The position numbers and the translations under genes were made by a program. This document shows, piece after piece, positions 61,844 through 64,000 of a stretch of DNA of 64,000 bases. This stretch comes from Pedobacter xixiisoli. GTDB lineage: Bacteria > Bacteroidota > Bacteroidia > Sphingobacteriales > Sphingobacteriaceae. The notes beneath the pieces are model-generated. The model made no database searches and was not told the origin of the DNA. It was given only the letters and a program-made list of their open reading frames with translations. The stretch covers positions 1,116,001 through 1,180,000 of the forward strand of contig NZ_OCMT01000001.1 in assembly GCF_900215335.1 (NCBI RefSeq), read 5' to 3'. Each line of letters opens with the position of its first letter. Position 1 is the first letter of the stretch.

Positions 61844-62722
61844 TTAATAAATTTCTTTTCTAGCCGATGCTAATGTATTCTTCAATAAGCCCACAATAGT
61901 CATTAAACCTACGCCACCTGGTACCGGAGTGATAAATGAAGACTTTGGAGCTACATTCTCAAAATCTACATCACCATATAATTTAAAACCAGATTTAGTT
62001 TCTGTAGAAGTTTCTCTGTTGATACCCACATCAATTACAATAGCGCCTGTTTTAACCATATCAGCAGTGATAAAGTTCTTTTTGCCAATAGCTGCAATGA
62101 TGATATCGCCTTGCAAAACTTGTTCTTTAAGGTCTTTAGTTTTACTGTGTGTTAAAGTTACTGTACAATTGCCAGGATTAGCATTACGAGCCATCAAAAC
62201 ACTCATCGGACCGCCAACAATATTACTTCTACCAACTACCACGCAATGCATTCCAGTGGTATCAATATTGTAAGCTTGCAACATTAGCAAAATACCGTAA
62301 GGAGTAGCGGGAATATAGCAAGGCAAATTACGCATCATTCTACCCAAGTTAATAGGATGAAAGCCATCCACATCTTTCTTCGGGTCAATTGCTTCGGTAA
62401 CCTTCTCAGGGTCGATGTGTTTAGGCAAAGGTAATTGAACAATTAGACCATCAACATCAGCATCAGCGTTAATCTCTCTAACCTTTTCTAAAAGTTCAGC
62501 TTCGGTTACAGAATTATCATAACGATACAAAGAAGATTTAAAACCAACCTTCTCACAGTTTTTCATTTTACTAGCAACATAAGTTTCACTGCCACCATCG
62601 TTACCAACTAAAATGGCAACTAAATGTGGTTTTCTTCCGCTTTCTGCTAAAAATTGAGATGCTTCTTCCGCTATTTGTACTTTAACTTGTTCTGATACGT
62701 ATTTTCCGTCTAGTAATTGCAT
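61844..62722 (-). CDS. folD: Bifunctional methylenetetrahydrofolate dehydrogenase/cyclohydrolase
   Basis: The 292-residue protein interconverts one-carbon folates. Motifs are [15 protein letters not shown] with the catalytic lysine, [14 protein letters not shown], the NADP site [16 protein letters not shown] and the C-terminal [12 protein letters not shown]. Length and blocks match FolD throughout. It is on the same strand as lepA, 86 bases downstream of it across a heptameric repeat array. The gcvP gene elsewhere in the window links to the same one-carbon pool. Confidence 0.97.
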   Translation of the reverse strand: MQLLDGKYVSEQVKVQIAEEASQFLAESGRKPHLVAILVGNDGGSETYVASKMKNCEKVGFKSSLYRYDNSVTEAELLEKVREINADADVDGLIVQLPLPKHIDPEKVTEAIDPKKDVDGFHPINLGRMMRNLPCYIPATPYGILLMLQAYNIDTTGMHCVVVGRSNIVGGPMSVLMARNANPGNCTVTLTHSKTKDLKEQVLQGDIIIAAIGKKNFITADMVKTGAIVIDVGINRETSTETKSGFKLYGDVDFENVAPKSSFITPVPGGVGLMTIVGLLKNTLASARKEIY

Positions 62723-62730
62723 TGGTCTAG

Positions 62731-62801
62731 TATTGAGTAGCGAGTATTGAGTAGCAAGATTTTACGAAACTAGTCTTGATACTTGATACTCACATCTTGA
62801 T
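62731..62801. repeat. Heptameric degenerate tandem array E
   Basis: Two blocks of four 7-base units: 62731-62758 (TATTGAG alternating with TAGCGAG/TAGCAAG) and 62774-62801 (TCTTGAT, ACTTGAT and similar). They fill almost the entire folD-lepA gap. Confidence 0.7.
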
Positions 62802-62808
62802 TCTATTG

Positions 62809-64000
62809 TTAATCTAATTTTAAAACAGCCATAAACGCCGTCTGTGGAATTTCTACGTTACCCACTTGACGCATACGTTTTTTACCTTTTTTCTGTTTCT
62901 CTAATAATTTACGTTTACGAGAAATATCACCACCGTAACATTTGGCAGTCACATCCTTACGTAAAGCACTTAAAGTTTCTCTGGCAATAACTTTAGCACC
63001 AATAGAAGCCTGTATTTTAATTTCGAATTGCTGACGAGGGATTAATTCTCTCAGTTTCTCACAAATTTTCTTACCGAAATCGTAAGCATTGCTACGGTGA
63101 ATTAAAGATGATAAAGCATCAACCGGCTCTTCATTCAAAAGCATATCTAAACGTACCAAATCAGACTTTCTGTAACCAGTTTGGTGGTAATCAAAGGATG
63201 CATAACCTTTAGAAATGGTCTTCAATTTATCGTAAAAATCAAATACAATTTCACCCATTGGCATTTCAAAAATCAATTCAACTCTGTCAGAAGTTAAATA
63301 AGATTGGTTAACGATGATACCTCTCTTTTGGATACAAAGCGACATAACCGGACCAACAAATTCTGCCTTGGTAATGATATTTGCTTTAATAAAAGGCTCT
63401 TCAACTCTGTCTAATTTACTCGGATCTGGTAAATCTGATGGGTTGTTTACAATAATCTCATCATCTTTAGTAGTGTAAGCTTTGTAAGATACGTTGGGTA
63501 CCGTAGTGATTACCGTCATATCGAATTCACGCTCCAAACGCTCTTGGATAATCTCCATGTGAAGCATTCCCAAGAAACCACAACGGAAACCAAAACCTAA
63601 AGCTGCAGAACTTTCTGGTTCGAAAACAATAGAAGCATCGTTAAGCTGCAATTTATGCATTGCCTCTCTTAGTTCCTCATATTCATCGGTATCTACGGGA
63701 TAAATACCTGCAAATACCATTGGTTTTACCTCTTCGAAACCTTGTATGGCATCGGTAGCTGGTCGAGCAACAGTAGTAATCGTATCACCAACTTTTACTT
63801 CACGAGCTTCTTTAATACCAGAGATAATATAACCTACGTCACCAGTTTTAACAGAGGTTCTTGGCGACATATCCAGTTTCAAAATACCAACCTCATCAGC
63901 TAAATATTCTTTACCTGTATTAATGAATTTAACTTTATCACCTTTTTTAATTTCGCCGTGTACGACTTTGTAGTAAGCGATAATTCCTCTAAATGAATTA
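62809..64000 (-). CDS. lepA: Elongation factor 4 (LepA), 5'-truncated by the window
   Basis: The coding frame continues without a stop to the window edge; about 396 of some 597 residues are present. Visible are domain II ([16 protein letters not shown] and [12 protein letters not shown]), domain III ([22 protein letters not shown]) and the LepA-specific C-terminal domain ([37 protein letters not shown]). EF4 back-translocates stalled ribosomes. The N-terminal GTPase domain lies beyond 64000. The TTG at 63882 is an internal codon, not the start. Confidence 0.96.
   Translation of the reverse strand, partial: NSFRGIIAYYKVVHGEIKKGDKVKFINTGKEYLADEVGILKLDMSPRTSVKTGDVGYIISGIKEAREVKVGDTITTVARPATDAIQGFEEVKPMVFAGIYPVDTDEYEELREAMHKLQLNDASIVFEPESSAALGFGFRCGFLGMLHMEIIQERLEREFDMTVITTVPNVSYKAYTTKDDEIIVNNPSDLPDPSKLDRVEEPFIKANIITKAEFVGPVMSLCIQKRGIIVNQSYLTSDRVELIFEMPMGEIVFDFYDKLKTISKGYASFDYHQTGYRKSDLVRLDMLLNEEPVDALSSLIHRSNAYDFGKKICEKLRELIPRQQFEIKIQASIGAKVIARETLSALRKDVTAKCYGGDISRKRKLLEKQKKGKKRMRQVGNVEIPQTAFMAVLKLD

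Overview
The window comes from a chromosome of the phylum Bacteroidota, most likely Sphingobacteriaceae close to Pedobacter. Supporting signs are a SusC/SusD pair, a FecI/FecR-regulated TonB-dependent receptor, DUF3667 and DUF1343 proteins, AT-rich DNA, near-absence of Shine-Dalgarno sequences, and several -7 boxes of the Bacteroidota form TAnnTTTG. No rRNA, tRNA, CRISPR array, prophage or insertion sequence was seen. The taxon is inferred from gene content, not from a database match.

Layout. 1-1.7 kb: tail of an EEP-family nuclease and a membrane histidine kinase. 1.8-8.4 kb: a small unknown protein, then ECF sigma, FecR anti-sigma, a TonB-dependent receptor and a purple-acid-phosphatase-like enzyme, probably one signal-responsive phosphate-ester scavenging unit. 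8.4-11.2 kb: a LysR regulator divergent from two GNAT acetyltransferases resembling polyamine acetyltransferases (PaiA-like and SSAT-like, the second frameshifted) and a DMT permease. 11.3-16.4 kb: a soluble multi-PAS kinase, a lone receiver protein and a complete bacteriophytochrome kinase. 16.4-22.1 kb: OsmC, a hotdog thioesterase and a SusC/SusD uptake pair. 22.2-31.5 kb: an SpmA/SpmB fusion, an M14 peptidase, an S9 peptidase, yidC and pyrG. 31.7-38 kb: a short-chain dehydrogenase, surE, a lipid kinase, an M23 peptidase, a NamZ-type muramidase and a serine hydrolase, with a cell-wall and lipid flavour. 38-46.5 kb: gcvP, a DUF3667 protein, a nucleoside symporter, a bifunctional nuclease and etfBA. 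46.7-51.8 kb: a TPR protein, a chromate transporter, a LOG-family protein, dnaB and an rRNA methyltransferase. 51.9-59.7 kb: mannose-1-phosphate guanylyltransferase, Kdo precursor genes kdsD and kdsA around recQ, a DUF2071 protein and an OmpA/PD40 protein. 59.8-64 kb: queE, a Rieske protein, a PIN toxin-antitoxin pair, folD and the C-terminal two thirds of lepA.

Most of the window is ordinary core genome. The unexplained structure sits between genes. There are four copies of an oriented inverted repeat (core CCACAGATrCACAGATT), all just downstream of minus-strand genes. There are five degenerate arrays with a 7-base period. Several other short palindromic repeats carry ATGACG or GGATGAC ends. 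A three-copy nested hairpin with two mutually exclusive folds lies near 38.15 kb. Other leads are the putative polyamine acetylation locus with its frameshift, an inverted repeat lying on the start codon of its LysR gene, the light-sensing kinase cluster, a perfect DnaA box upstream of dnaB, and a toxin-antitoxin operon with a rare strong Shine-Dalgarno sequence and operator-like repeats.
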